Positions 35,901-45,300 of a stretch of 64,000 bases of DNA are shown here, piece after piece (position 1 is the first letter of the stretch; each line of letters opens with the position of its first letter). The DNA comes from Clostridium sp. AF27-2AA (lineage in GTDB: Bacteria > Bacillota > Clostridia > Lachnospirales > Lachnospiraceae): assembly GCF_003478505.1 (NCBI RefSeq), contig NZ_QUFI01000007.1, positions 62,001 to 126,000 on the forward strand. Reading direction: 5' to 3'. The position numbers were made by a program, and so were the translations under genes. The notes under the pieces are model-generated. The model was not told the origin of the DNA and did not search any database. It was given only the letters and a program-made list of their open reading frames with translations.

Positions 35901-35990
35901 GTGGCTTCCACTGTGCTGGCACTCTTAATGCTGCCGATCTACTATGAGGTTATGAGCCCGAAAAAGAAACCAGAACCCCATTACGATTAA
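32949..35990 (+). CDS. RND-family efflux permease (HAE1/AcrB-like)
   Basis: The 1013-aa protein is of full RND length. It has one N-terminal helix (about residues 12-30), a large extracytoplasmic loop, helices 2-6 starting near residue 335, a second helix near 525, a second large loop and the C-terminal helix bundle from about 860. Family signatures are YPGASPEDVNDLVSTKIE, MVDNSIVVLES (the position of the proton-relay aspartates) and GTVVNNGILYVD. It exports amphiphilic compounds using the proton gradient. AGGAGG precedes the ATG. It lies between the adaptor and two TolC-like genes. Confidence 0.95.
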   Translation: MGLTKSVLKRPVTVVMVILCLIVFGLQSVLGAKLELMPTMEMPVLIVYSVYPGASPEDVNDLVSTKIEKEIGSLSGVDTIQSRSMENVSLVIIQYDYGKDIDEAYDDLKKKMDALEGDLPDDCNAPVIMEMNIDEMDTVSLSVNNKAQSDLYNYVNNKIVPEFEKITTVTDVSISGGQKEYIQVQLIPEKLEQYHLNLSSVATAIGSADFTYPAGDTIVGGQKLSVSAGTQYDTEELLKSIPLNLGNGNVIYLSDVANVQMAKEDASSIARYNGEDTISIGIKKQQSASAVDVSKAVKKTIKNLTDADENLEIITVSDTSDEINSSLKSVMQTMVMAVVVSMLIIFLFFGEIKASLIVGTSIPISILAALILIQVMGFSLNVVTLSSLVLGVGMMVDNSIVVLESCFRSTKGKGIVGYREAALEGSGIVLQSIIGSTVTTCVVFLPLALLQGLTGQMFKPLGFTIIFCMVASLISAMTIVPLCYCFYRPQEKEESPVGALIRAMQNGYRSIMKVLLKKKKTVLFTSVALLVAAFWMASQLRMELMVSDDTGEISVSIETRPGLTLEEEDRIYEQVEKIVTADEDLDSYMLTSGGSGMSAMTSSGATLTAYLKDDRKRETNEVIKEWKPLLNQIAGANISMDIASSSTMTSSTSGIEYILQGTQYDELKSASDQITKELLARPEVSKVHSTLENAAPVVKLNIDAVKANAENITPLQIAGTVSSMLGGKEATTLNVDGDDVSVMVEYPEDEYDTIDKLKGIVLTGNAGGSVALADVADIVFQDSPNTITRKDKQYQVTITGDVPTDDARQIDAIENKLYNEVVSKHLTSTITRGLNSQDESMKEEFGNLGTAIITAIFLIFVVMAAQFESPKFSLMVMTTIPFSLIGSFGLLYLADCPISMVSLLGFLMLVGTVVNNGILYVDTVNQYRIEMDRDTALIEAGATRLRPILMTTLTTIVSMIPMALAYGDSGKSMQGLALVDVGGLVASTVLALLMLPIYYEVMSPKKKPEPHYD

Positions 35991-36018
35991 TAAGCCAGAC
36001 GGCTTCGGAGGATGTTAG

Positions 36019-37188
36019 ATGAAACGATTAAAACAGGCATTATCTCTGGGAATGGCCGGAGTGATGATGACAGCAGCGCCGGTCACGGCGTTTGCTGCCA
36101 GCCCGGAGTTTTCACGCAGTGCAGAGGAGTGGGCGAAGCTTCGCGACAATACCATTGAGTATGATGAACTGGAAGGCCTGATCCAGGAATACAACGCCAC
36201 GGTCCAGACCAACAATCTGGATCTGGCAGAGTTCAAGCGCAAATACGGAGACACCAAGGATGATGTCTCCTCCAAATACCGTGATATGGCAGATGAGATT
36301 TATTCCAGCATTACCTATCCGGACAGTGATGAAATGACTTACGGAATGATGGTAGGTTCTGTGGTGATGGCAGAGGTTCAGGCAAAAAATATGGAGCAGC
36401 AGGCAGACGATAACCTGCAGGACAGTGAAATTGTCTATCTGAACTACAAGTCCGCGGAGAAGACTCTGGTAACGGTAGCCCAGTCCAATATGATCAGTTA
36501 TGAAAAAGACCAGCTGGCTTTAAAACAGGCGGAGCTGGCAAAGCGGCAGGCGGAGATTGCCCTGACCTCCACCCAGACCCATGCCTCTCTTGGCATGAGT
36601 ACCGAGGTGGATGTGCTGAACGCGAAGGAAAGCATTCAGAACGCGGACCGAAACGTGGAATCTTCCAAAGCGGCCATTGAAAATGTGCGCCAGAAGCTGC
36701 AGGTCATGCTTGGCTGGAAGTACAACGATACCCCGGAGATTACCGAAGTTCCGGCATCGGATATGAGCCGGATCGCGGCAATGGACCCGGCTGCAGACAA
36801 AGATCAGGCACTGGAAAACAACTATACGCTGAAAGTAAATAAAAAGAAACTGGCCAACGCCACCAGCGATAACACCAAAGAAAGCCTGCAGAAAACCATT
36901 GAGGATAATGAGAGAAAGATTGGTTCCGCTCTGGTGACCAATTACCAGAATGTGCTGACCGCGAAGCTGGCCTATGACCAGGCGGAGGCAAATCTGGAAC
37001 TGGCAAAGCGGAATCTGAACAGTCTGCAGCTGCAGTTTGCTCAGGGAAAGGCCAGCAGAAACCAGCTGGAGAACCAGCAGATTACCGTTGAGAATGCGGA
37101 ACTTTCCTTAAAAACTGCGGACCTGACTCTGTTCCAGACCATGGAGACTTACGACTGGGCTGTGAATGGCCTTGCAAGTACCTCATAA
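36019..37188 (+). CDS. TolC-family efflux protein, first of two
   Basis: The 389-aa protein begins with a Sec signal peptide cleaved after AFAA (about residue 28). The rest is mostly heptad-patterned helix with two internal halves, each containing a leucine-, alanine- and glutamine-rich hairpin (for example LANRQAE-like KRQAEIALTSTQ and QLQFAQGKASRNQLENQQ), the OEP/TolC pattern. A beta-barrel segment is hard to see. In a monoderm it cannot form a classical outer-membrane channel, so its site of action is uncertain. It overlaps functionally with the next gene, which has the same layout. Confidence 0.82.
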   Translation: MKRLKQALSLGMAGVMMTAAPVTAFAASPEFSRSAEEWAKLRDNTIEYDELEGLIQEYNATVQTNNLDLAEFKRKYGDTKDDVSSKYRDMADEIYSSITYPDSDEMTYGMMVGSVVMAEVQAKNMEQQADDNLQDSEIVYLNYKSAEKTLVTVAQSNMISYEKDQLALKQAELAKRQAEIALTSTQTHASLGMSTEVDVLNAKESIQNADRNVESSKAAIENVRQKLQVMLGWKYNDTPEITEVPASDMSRIAAMDPAADKDQALENNYTLKVNKKKLANATSDNTKESLQKTIEDNERKIGSALVTNYQNVLTAKLAYDQAEANLELAKRNLNSLQLQFAQGKASRNQLENQQITVENAELSLKTADLTLFQTMETYDWAVNGLASTS

Positions 37189-37200
37189 GGAGCGTGTGAG

Positions 37201-38412
37201 ATGAGAAGAAAAAATCAGATCCTGGCTCTGGGGCTTGCGGCGGTTCTTACGGCGGCATCCGCGGTCCCGGCTTTTGCCGGGTACGCGCCTACCGGACCGG
37301 GAGCGGAGCCGGAGCCTGAAAAATATGACGCGGCAACGCTGTCGAAACTGCAGGATAACGTATTGGAGTACGACGAGCTTGCCCTGCGGGTGCGGGAATA
37401 TAATCCGAATATCTCAGAGGCCTGGAGAAAATATGGGGAGTCCAAGGAAGACTACCAGAATATGCTGACGGAGCTGGAAAGCACCTACGATGATTCCATG
37501 GACAATATTGACGCGGTGCTGAAACCGCTGAAGCAGGCAGAGAAGCTGATGCCGCAGTTAAAGGGAACGGTAAAACAGATGTCATCGTTAAAGAGCGGTT
37601 ATCACAGCCTGGTTCAGGGAATCCGCGATACGGTGACGAACTGGGATACCAGCAAACGTAATACTTCCCAGATCCGGCAGTATGAAAAACAGGTGATCTC
37701 CGGTGCCCAGAGTGCCATGATCGGTTACAATACCATTGTGGACAACAAGGCTACACTGGAGACTATGGTAGACCTGTATCAGAAGCAGTGTGACATGTAC
37801 CAGCGGATGGCCGCTCTGGGACTTGCGAACCAGACGGATGTAGTCAGCGCGCAGACCTCCCTCATCGGGGCAAAGTCTCAGCTGGCTTCCCTGCAGTCCC
37901 AGCAGGATAGTGTATACCGTACCCTTTGCCTGCTTCTGGGCTATGATACGGACAGCGGCGTGGAGATCCGGAATCTTCCGGACTTTGACATGAGCCGCCT
38001 GGATGGCATGAATCTGAAGGCAGATACGAAGAAGGCCATCGGCAACAACTATACACTCATTGGTCAGAGAACCTCTGCCAAGGGAGAGACCAATGCCCAG
38101 ATCGCGGCGCGATTAAATACCATTGAAGAAGGGGAACAGAAGCTGACCATTGAAATGCAGCGCCTGTATCAGGATGTGCTGGATAAAAAGGCAGCCTATG
38201 AGGCAGCCATGACTGGCTATGAGGCGGCGGAAAAGAGCAATGGAGCTGCCCAGAGACAGTATCAGAACGGTCTGCTTTCCGAGATGCAGTATGTGGGGAC
38301 CCAGATCAGCTACAACCAGAAGAAGGCGGCAAAGGAGTCCGCGGAGCTGGATCTGTGGACTGCCATGAATGCCTATGACTGGGGCATTGAAGGGCTGGCG
38401 GCTGTAGAGTAA
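37201..38412 (+). CDS. TolC-family efflux protein, second of two
   Basis: The 403-aa protein has a signal peptide ending AFAG (about residue 27), the same EYDEL...REYNPN segment after it as its neighbour has, and a matching C-terminus (AMNAYDWGIEGLA against METYDWAVNGLA). The body is coiled-coil rich. It is a tandem paralogue of the gene 12 bp upstream, diverged to perhaps 25-30% identity. Two different TolC-like subunits may form one hetero-oligomeric tube. AAGGAG precedes ATG 37201. It is the last gene of the efflux operon and faces spoIIR. Confidence 0.82.
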   Translation: MRRKNQILALGLAAVLTAASAVPAFAGYAPTGPGAEPEPEKYDAATLSKLQDNVLEYDELALRVREYNPNISEAWRKYGESKEDYQNMLTELESTYDDSMDNIDAVLKPLKQAEKLMPQLKGTVKQMSSLKSGYHSLVQGIRDTVTNWDTSKRNTSQIRQYEKQVISGAQSAMIGYNTIVDNKATLETMVDLYQKQCDMYQRMAALGLANQTDVVSAQTSLIGAKSQLASLQSQQDSVYRTLCLLLGYDTDSGVEIRNLPDFDMSRLDGMNLKADTKKAIGNNYTLIGQRTSAKGETNAQIAARLNTIEEGEQKLTIEMQRLYQDVLDKKAAYEAAMTGYEAAEKSNGAAQRQYQNGLLSEMQYVGTQISYNQKKAAKESAELDLWTAMNAYDWGIEGLAAVE

Positions 38413-38427
38413 ACATCCAAAGCAAAA

Positions 38428-39132
38428 TCAGCCGGTGCTGTGTGATGGCAGCACTGGCCGGAATTCAGGAAAAAAGAAAAAACGGATATTCAGATCAGGG
38501 CGGTGATCCTCGAGCAGGGGATAATCGCCCTGATTCAGTTGATCCTGAAGCTCTTTCCGGCTCTCCTCCGGGATCTCTTTGCATGTCTCATCCAGAAAGC
38601 AGAAGCGTGGGTAGAGGACACACCACCAGTTGTGCCCTTTCCCTTTTCCGAGAATGACTCGGACTGCGTCATAGGTACCGCAGGGAATTACCAGGTTATC
38701 GTAGACCCGGGTGGGAAACCAGGCGCGCTCGAGGGAGAGACTTGCGGAGTAGGGCATCTGCTTTTGGGCCAGAAACTGGCTGGAGACAGATTCTAGGCTG
38801 CTTTTGTGAGCGGAAAGCCAGCTGGTGATGGCCTCCTTACTGTCTGCGCTTTCAGGCAGCCGGGCCTGGATGTAATCTAAGAGAAAGCTGCGCACCTCCA
38901 GTTTTACGTTCTGGTCTTTTCTGGAATTACTGTTGGCGAGAATATGGAAGCGCAGGATAGAGGGCGCAATACGCTCTGCCAGTGACTCCCGGTTTTTCTG
39001 CAGGCTGTCCATGGAAAACAGCAGACAGAGCAGGAGAAGTGGCAGAAGCAGAATTGGAAACAGGGAACGGTAAATCTCAGGAATATGGTCCAGAGTGCGT
39101 GGCCATGTGGCGGCGCCGGATTTTGATTTCAT
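38428..39132 (-). CDS. spoIIR: Stage II sporulation protein R
   Basis: SpoIIR is made in the forespore under sigma F and secreted into the intermembrane space, where it triggers SpoIIGA to process pro-sigma E. The 234-aa product has an N-terminal signal-anchor (LLLPLLLLCLLF) and the family motifs LRFHILANSNS, near residue 65, and GKGHNWWCVLYP, near residue 165. ATG 39132 is preceded by AAGGAGG at 8 nt; upstream in-frame codons have no ribosome-binding site. It shows that the organism belongs to an endospore-forming lineage. Its tail holds a GC-rich inverted repeat. Confidence 0.93.
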   Translation of the reverse strand: MKSKSGAATWPRTLDHIPEIYRSLFPILLLPLLLLCLLFSMDSLQKNRESLAERIAPSILRFHILANSNSRKDQNVKLEVRSFLLDYIQARLPESADSKEAITSWLSAHKSSLESVSSQFLAQKQMPYSASLSLERAWFPTRVYDNLVIPCGTYDAVRVILGKGKGHNWWCVLYPRFCFLDETCKEIPEESRKELQDQLNQGDYPLLEDHRPDLNIRFFFFPEFRPVLPSHSTG

Positions 39133-39186
39133 GGAAAAAGCCTCCTTCTGCCAGGGGAAAAGATCTATTCTTGTATACCCTGTCAC

Positions 39187-39215
39187 TTCTTAAGTGTTGA
39201 CAGATATGGTATAAT
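39187..39215 (+). promoter_or_regulatory. Candidate extended -10 promoter for ddl-murI
   Basis: TGG-TATAAT (39207-39215) is an extended -10 element. The -35 at 39187-39192 (TTCTTA) is poor, as is common with extended -10 promoters. Confidence 0.45.
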
Positions 39216-39249
39216 TAATCAGATATTTTGGAAAAGAGAGGGAATCGTT

Positions 39250-40308
39250 ATGAGCAAAAAGAAAATCGCAGTCCTGTTCGGCGGACAATCCTCAGAGCAT
39301 GTAGTATCCTGCGTGTCTGCGGCCAATGTGATTGACCAGATAAATAAAGAAAAGTATGACCTGCTCCTCATCGGCATTACCGAGGAGGGACACTGGGTGA
39401 AGGCAGAGAGCGTGGAGGATATCCGTTCCGGAGCCTGGAGAGAGAGCAGCGTGGAGGTTGTTATCTCCCCGGACGCAACAAAGAAGTGCGCTCTCATTAC
39501 GGAGAACGGCGTGACCAGAGAAGAGAGGATCGATGTGGCATTTCCGGTGCTCCACGGCCTTTACGGCGAGGACGGTACTGTTCAGGGCCTGTTCGAGCTG
39601 GCAAAGATCCCGTATGTAGGCTGTGGTGTGCTGGCTTCCGCGGTATCCATGGATAAGCTGTATACAAAGATCATCGTAGATACCCTGGGCATCCGCCAGG
39701 CAAAATATGTTCCGGTGATGCGCTGGGAGATGGAAAAGGATATGGATATCGCGGTTGCGGCAGTAGAGACTCACTTCCAGTATCCGGTATTTGTGAAGCC
39801 GTCCAACGCAGGTTCTTCCCGCGGCGTGAACAAGGCAGAAACCAGAAAAGAACTGATCGGGGCCCTGAAAGAGGCTGCAAAGCATGACCGCAAGATCCTG
39901 GTGGAGGAGACCATTGTGGGCCATGAGGTAGAGTGCGCGGTTCTTGGCGGCGGCCAGAATCCGGTAAAGGCGTCCGGTGTCGGTGAGATTCTGGCAGCAG
40001 CAGAGTTTTATGATTTCGACGCAAAGTACAACAATGCAGAGTCCCGCACGGTCATTGGACCGGAGCTTCCGGGTGATTCCGCAGAGCGCGTACGCGAGGC
40101 AGCAGCGAAGATCTTCAACGCAGTAGACGGCTATGGCCTGTCCCGCGTAGACTTCTTTGTCACCAGCGACGGTGAGGTGATCTTCAACGAAATCAATACT
40201 ATGCCGGGCTTTACCGCCATCAGTATGTACCCGATGCTCTGGGAGGCAGCCGGTATTTCAAAGCCGGAGCTGGTAGACCGCCTCATTGACCTGGCGTTTG
40301 AGAGGTAG
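39250..40308 (+). CDS. ddl: D-alanine--D-alanine ligase
   Basis: Ddl joins two D-alanines with ATP to make the dipeptide for peptidoglycan precursors in the cytoplasm. The 352-aa protein has the N-terminal LFGGQSSEHVVS motif, HGLYGEDGTVQG near residue 97, the ATP-grasp lysine region FVKPSNAGSSRG near 180, and FNEINTMPGFT near 312, the Mg-binding and substrate site. The YSxxxxP-type omega loop reads YDFDAKYNNAES, as in Ddl enzymes for D-Ala rather than D-lactate. It is 6 bp upstream of murI, so D-amino-acid supply for the wall is made from one operon. Confidence 0.95.
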   Translation: MSKKKIAVLFGGQSSEHVVSCVSAANVIDQINKEKYDLLLIGITEEGHWVKAESVEDIRSGAWRESSVEVVISPDATKKCALITENGVTREERIDVAFPVLHGLYGEDGTVQGLFELAKIPYVGCGVLASAVSMDKLYTKIIVDTLGIRQAKYVPVMRWEMEKDMDIAVAAVETHFQYPVFVKPSNAGSSRGVNKAETRKELIGALKEAAKHDRKILVEETIVGHEVECAVLGGGQNPVKASGVGEILAAAEFYDFDAKYNNAESRTVIGPELPGDSAERVREAAAKIFNAVDGYGLSRVDFFVTSDGEVIFNEINTMPGFTAISMYPMLWEAAGISKPELVDRLIDLAFER

Positions 40309-40314
40309 GAAGTC

Positions 40315-41136
40315 ATGAGTGACAGAAACGCGCCGGTTGGCGTATTTGATTCCGGTGTGGGCGGCCTGACGGTGGCAAGAGAGATCATGCGGCAGCTGCC
40401 GGATGAACGGATTGTTTATTTTGGAGATACCGCCCGGGTACCCTACGGAAGTAAGTCAAGAGACACCATCCTGCGTTATTCCCGACAGATCATCCGCTTT
40501 CTGCGCACCAAAGAAGTCAAAGCCATTGTGATTGCCTGCAACACGGCAACGGCGCTGACCTTAGACACCGTGGCAGCAGAATCGGACATTCCGATCATCG
40601 GCGTGATCAATGCCGGTGCCCGGACCGCGGTAGAGTCTACCCGCAATGGCCGGATCGGTGTCATCGGAACGGAGGCTACTATTGGCAGCGGCATCTATAC
40701 CGAGGTTATGAAAAAGATGAAACCGGGCATTCAGGTATTTGGGAAGTCCTGCCCGCTGTTCTGTCCGCTGGTGGAAGAGGGCTGGCTTCATGATCCGGTG
40801 ACAGATGAGGTCGCGTCCCGCTATTTAAGCGTGCTGAAAGAAAAATACATTGACACGCTGGTGCTGGGCTGCACGCATTATCCGCTTCTGCGCTCCACCA
40901 TGCGGCGTCTGATGGGAGAGGATGTAACGCTGGTAAATCCGGCTTACGAAACTGCCATTGAGCTTCGCGGACTTCTTGCGGAGAATGGGCTGAGCCGTGA
41001 TCCCTTTGCGCCATTTGCCGGAGAAAAACACCAGTTTTTCGTCAGCGACCTGGCTGAGAAGTTTACGGATTTCGCAAGCTCCATCCTGCCGGAGGATGTA
41101 ACGGAAACCAAGAAAATCAATATCGAAGAGTATTGA
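40315..41136 (+). CDS. murI: Glutamate racemase
   Basis: The enzyme interconverts L- and D-glutamate for peptidoglycan synthesis without a cofactor. The 273-aa product has FDSGVGGLTV at residues 11-20 (with Asp12), VYFGDTARVPYG, and the two catalytic cysteines C75 in IACNTATA and C186 in GCTHYPLL. It directly follows ddl with 6 bp between them and precedes the DUF1934 gene. Confidence 0.96.
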   Translation: MSDRNAPVGVFDSGVGGLTVAREIMRQLPDERIVYFGDTARVPYGSKSRDTILRYSRQIIRFLRTKEVKAIVIACNTATALTLDTVAAESDIPIIGVINAGARTAVESTRNGRIGVIGTEATIGSGIYTEVMKKMKPGIQVFGKSCPLFCPLVEEGWLHDPVTDEVASRYLSVLKEKYIDTLVLGCTHYPLLRSTMRRLMGEDVTLVNPAYETAIELRGLLAENGLSRDPFAPFAGEKHQFFVSDLAEKFTDFASSILPEDVTETKKINIEEY

Positions 41137-41189
41137 TCCTGCGCCGGGACAGGACGAAAACAAGATATGCCATAAGAGAGTTGAGGATT

Positions 41190-41639
41190 ATGACAAGAGA
41201 TGTACTGATCCGCTTAAGCGGCCTCCAGGCCACGGAGGGCGACGAGGGCGTTGTGGAAGTGATCACCGCAGGGGATTACTTCTGGAAGAATAACAAACAT
41301 TATCTGATCTATGATGAGGTGATGGAGGGACTGGACGGAGCCATCCGCAATACCATGAAACTGACTCCGGAGAAGCTGGAGATCAAAAAGAGCGGGCCGG
41401 TGTCTGCCAGCATGGTATTTGAGGTGGACAAAAAGACCCAGACCCACTATGCCACTCCCATGGGAGAACTGCTGGTGGAGATGACCACCAGCCGGATTGG
41501 CTTTGAGGAAGAAGATGACCACCTGAAGGTTGAGGTGGAGTATTCCCTCGATATTAACTATGACCATGTTTCTGACTGCCGTATTGTTCTGGATGTGACA
41601 TCAAAGAGCTGTGCGAAGCTGGAACTTGGGGAAAACTAA
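41190..41639 (+). CDS. DUF1934 beta-barrel protein (YwiB-like)
   Basis: The 149-aa cytoplasmic protein matches DUF1934: MTRDVLIRLSGLQ at the N-terminus, then alternating short strands such as KHYLIYDEV and VEVEYSLDINY. The fold is calycin-like. Function is unknown; in Firmicutes the gene often lies near cell-wall or RNA-polymerase delta-like genes. ATG 41190 with GAGG upstream is preferred over a 19-codon longer frame that overlaps murI. It ends the ddl-murI operon before a strong terminator. Confidence 0.85.
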   Translation: MTRDVLIRLSGLQATEGDEGVVEVITAGDYFWKNNKHYLIYDEVMEGLDGAIRNTMKLTPEKLEIKKSGPVSASMVFEVDKKTQTHYATPMGELLVEMTTSRIGFEEEDDHLKVEVEYSLDINYDHVSDCRIVLDVTSKSCAKLELGEN

Positions 41640-41640
41640 A

Positions 41641-41683
41641 AAAGAAGAGACAGACGAATTTGCCCGTCTGTCTCTTCTTTTTG
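41641..41683. terminator. Terminator between DUF1934 gene and convergent hypothetical
   Basis: AAAGAAGAGACAGACG / GTCTGTCTCTTCTTTTT with a 10-nt loop; usable in both directions. Confidence 0.88.
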
Positions 41684-41690
41684 CCTAAGC

Positions 41691-42137
41691 TTAATTTTCT
41701 TTTTTAAATCTCGCAAAGAAACCTTTTTTCTTTGGTGCCTGCGGGATTGCTCCGCCGCGGACACTCTTGATCTCGGTGATGTAAAGACCGCTTACAACCA
41801 CTTTTGCCTCGGTCTTAACCGGGAGTGATGCAAATACACGCTCGTCGGCCATCAGGGTCATAACCTTCGGACCTACCTTCGCCTTTACAACCGGAACCTT
41901 TGCCCAGCGCATGTACTTTGGAGTCTGCTCGTAAACGATTTTTGGAAGACCGGAATCCTTGATCTTCATTTTCTTTTTGTCGATGACCAGCATGGAAACG
42001 GTCTGTTTGGACATCTCCAGAAGCTGCTGCTGCTCAACCTGACGTTTTTCGAGTCGTCTTCCCAGGAAGTACAGAACTGCAAGAGCAATCACTGCGATCA
42101 CCAGAATTACCAGCAAAACGTTTAAAAAAGTCTGCAT
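41691..42137 (-). CDS. Single-pass membrane-anchored hypothetical protein
   Basis: The 148-aa protein has one N-terminal helix (VLLVILVIAVIALAVLYFLG, residues about 6-25), then a charged linker ERRxEKRQ-like coiled segment and a soluble domain of about 100 residues with several short beta strands (VSMLVIDKKKMKIKDSG, VVKAKVGPKVMTLMADERVFA). It ends in a basic tail KKKGFFARFKKEN. I do not recognise a family with known function. ATG 42137 is 8 nt after GGAGG. It is divergent from rpoB. Confidence 0.75.
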   Translation of the reverse strand: MQTFLNVLLVILVIAVIALAVLYFLGRRLEKRQVEQQQLLEMSKQTVSMLVIDKKKMKIKDSGLPKIVYEQTPKYMRWAKVPVVKAKVGPKVMTLMADERVFASLPVKTEAKVVVSGLYITEIKSVRGGAIPQAPKKKGFFARFKKEN

Positions 42138-42226
42138 GGGGCATACCTCCATTAGGTTCTTTTGTGTAACAGGACAAACCTGTACAAAAAGTATAGCATT
42201 TTACGCAAAAAAAAGCAAGGAAAAAC

Positions 42227-42255
42227 TTGACACCTTGACAGACGTATGATATTAT
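42227..42255 (+). promoter_or_regulatory. Sigma-A promoter of rpoBC
   Basis: TTGACA (42227-42232) and TATTAT (42250-42255) are 17 bp apart, about 85 bp before the rpoB start. A small GGGC/GCCC hairpin at about 42280-42296 lies in the leader. Confidence 0.8.
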
Positions 42256-42340
42256 GGAGTGTGCACTATTGTGGCGTCCTGGGCTTTTTGCGCCCAAAAA
42301 TATGCCAGAAATTAGATTAGAAAACAGGGGTGAAACGTCA

Positions 42341-45300
42341 ATGGAGAAAAGCAGAATGCGCCCGGTAACATCGGGAAAGAGCGTTAGAATGAGCTACTCA
42401 AGACAGAAAGAAGTTCTTGAGATGCCAAACCTGATTGAGATTCAGAAAGACTCCTATCAGTGGTTCCTCGATGAAGGATTAAAGGAAGTATTTGAAGATA
42501 TCTCCCCAATCTCCGATTTCGCAGGTCATTTAAGCCTCGAATTCGTTGATTTTACATTATGTAAAGATGAAGTCAAATACAACATCGAAGAATGCAAAGA
42601 ACGCGACGCAACTTACGCTGCACCTTTAAAGGTAAAGGTAAGACTTTACAATAAGGACAAAGAAGAGATCAACGAGCACGAAATCTTTATGGGAGATCTT
42701 CCGCTCATGACCGATACCGGCTCATTCGTAATCAACGGCGCTGAACGAGTTATCGTAAGCCAGCTGGTTCGTTCCCCGGGCATCTACTACGGAATCGGAC
42801 ACGATAAGATCGGTAAGGAGCTGTATACCTGTACCGTAATCCCGAACCGTGGCGCATGGCTGGAGTATGAGACCGACTCCAATGATATCTTCTACGTTCG
42901 CGTAGACCGTACCCGTAAGGTTCCGGTAACCGTACTGGTGCGTGCACTGGGCTATGGCACCAACGCGGAGATCATTGATCTGTTCGGCGAAGAGCCGAAA
43001 CTGCTGGCAAGCTTCGGAAAAGATACTGCAGAGAGCTATCAGGATGGTCTGTTAGAGCTCTACCGCAAGATCCGTCCGGGCGAGCCGTTATCCGTTGATA
43101 GTGCAGAAAGCCTGTTAAACAGCATGTTCTTTGACCCGCGTCGTTATGACCTGGCCAAAGTCGGCAGATATAAATTTAATAAGAAGCTTCACTTCAAGAA
43201 CCGCATCAAGGGCCAGATTCTGGCTGAGGATGTGGTAGATGAGACCACCGGAGAAATTCTGGCAGAGGCTGGCACCAAGATCGACAAAGACCTTGCGACC
43301 ACCCTGCAGAACGCAGCTGTTCCGTATGTTATGATCCAGGCTGAGGAGCGCAACTACAAGGTTCTTTCCAACTTAATGGTTGACCTGGCTGCTTACGTGG
43401 ACTTCGACCCGAAGGAAGCCGGTGTTACGGAATTAGTATATTATCCGGTATTAAAAACTATTCTGGAAGAAGCTGGTGATGACCAGGAAGAGTTAAAGAA
43501 GCTGGTTCATAAGAATATCACCGAGCTGATTCCGAAGCACATTACCAAGGAAGACATCATTGCTTCCATCAACTACAACATGCATCTGGAAGGCGGCATC
43601 GGTACCCCGGACGATATCGACCATCTGGGCAACCGTCGTATCCGTGCCGTTGGTGAACTCTTACAGAACCAGTACCGCATCGGTCTGTCCCGTATGGAGC
43701 GTGTGGTAAGAGAACGTATGACCACCCAGGATATGGACGGCATTACTCCGCAGTCCTTAATCAACATTAAGCCGGTTACCGCAGCGGTGAAGGAGTTCTT
43801 CGGAAGCTCCCAGCTGTCCCAGTTCATGGACCAGAACAACCCGCTGTCTGAGCTGACTCACAAGAGACGTCTCTCCGCACTGGGACCTGGCGGTCTGTCC
43901 CGTGACCGTGCCGGATTCGAGGTTCGAGATGTACACTACACCCATTACGGACGTATGTGCCCGATCGAGACTCCTGAGGGACCGAACATCGGTCTGATCA
44001 ACTCCCTTGCAACCTACGCAAAGGTCAACGAGTACGGCTTCATTGAGGCTCCGTACCGTGTTGTAGATAAATCCGATCCGGCCAACCCGCGTGTAACCGA
44101 CGAGGTTGTATACCTGACCGCGGACGAAGAGGATAACTTCGTCGTAGCACAGGCAAATACCCTGCTCGACGAGGAAGGCCATTTCGTGAACAATAACGTA
44201 GCCGGCCGTTTCCGTGAGGAGACTTCCGAGTTCCAGAAGAGAGCCATCGACTTAATGGACGTATCTCCTAAGATGGTATTCTCCGTAGCAACCTCCATGA
44301 TCCCGTTCCTTCAGAATGACGATGCAAACCGTGCTCTGATGGGATCCAACATGCAGCGTCAGGCCGTTCCGCTTTTAAGAACTGAGGCACCTGCAGTAGG
44401 TACCGGTATCGAGGGCAAAGCTGCTGTTGACTCTGGTGTCTGCGTTGTCGCAAAACATGCCGGCGTTGTTGAGCGCTCCGCCTCCAACGAGATCATCATC
44501 AAGAGAGATGACAACGGCGCAAAGGATGTTTATCATCTGATCAAATTCTCACGAAGTAACCAGTCCAACTGCTACAACCAGAAGCCGCTCGTTTACAAGA
44601 ACGACCATGTTGAGGCAGGCGAGGTTATCGCGGACGGTCCGTCCACCAGCAACGGTGAGATCGCTCTCGGTAAGAACCCGCTGATCGGATTCATGACCTG
44701 GGAGGGTTACAACTACGAGGATGCGGTTCTCTTAAGTGAGAGACTGGTTATGGAAGATGTCTACACCTCCGTTCATATCGAGGAGTATGAGGCAGAAGCC
44801 CGTGATACCAAGCTCGGACCGGAAGAGATTACCCGCGACGTTCCGGGTGTCGGCGACGACGCGTTAAAGGACCTGGACGAGAGAGGCATCATCCGTATCG
44901 GTGCTGAGGTTCGTGCCGGTGATATCCTGGTTGGTAAGGTTACCCCGAAGGGTGAGACCGAGCTGACCGCAGAGGAGAGACTGCTGCGTGCCATCTTCGG
45001 TGAGAAGGCAAGAGAGGTAAGAGATACCTCCTTAAAAGTACCGCACGGTGCTTACGGCGTCATCATCGACGCAAAAGTATTTACCAGAGAGAACGGCGAC
45101 GAGCTGGCTCCTGGCGTAAACCAGACTGTCCGCATTTACATTGCCCAGAAACGTAAGATTTCTGTAGGTGATAAGATGGCAGGACGTCATGGTAACAAGG
45201 GTGTCGTTTCCCGCGTACTTCCGGTAGAGGATATGCCGTTCCTGCCGAACGGACGTCCGCTGGATATCGTGCTGAACCCGCTGGGCGTACCTTCCCGAAT

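Noticed and set aside
38430..38461. GCCGGTGCTG/CAGCACTGGC as terminator of the efflux operon
   Set aside because: It lies within the end of spoIIR and lacks a clear T-tract, so the support is weak.
39197..39215. TTGACA followed by TATAAT upstream of ddl as a classical promoter
   Set aside because: The hexamers are only 7 bp apart, too close for sigma-A. An extended -10 promoter is more plausible.
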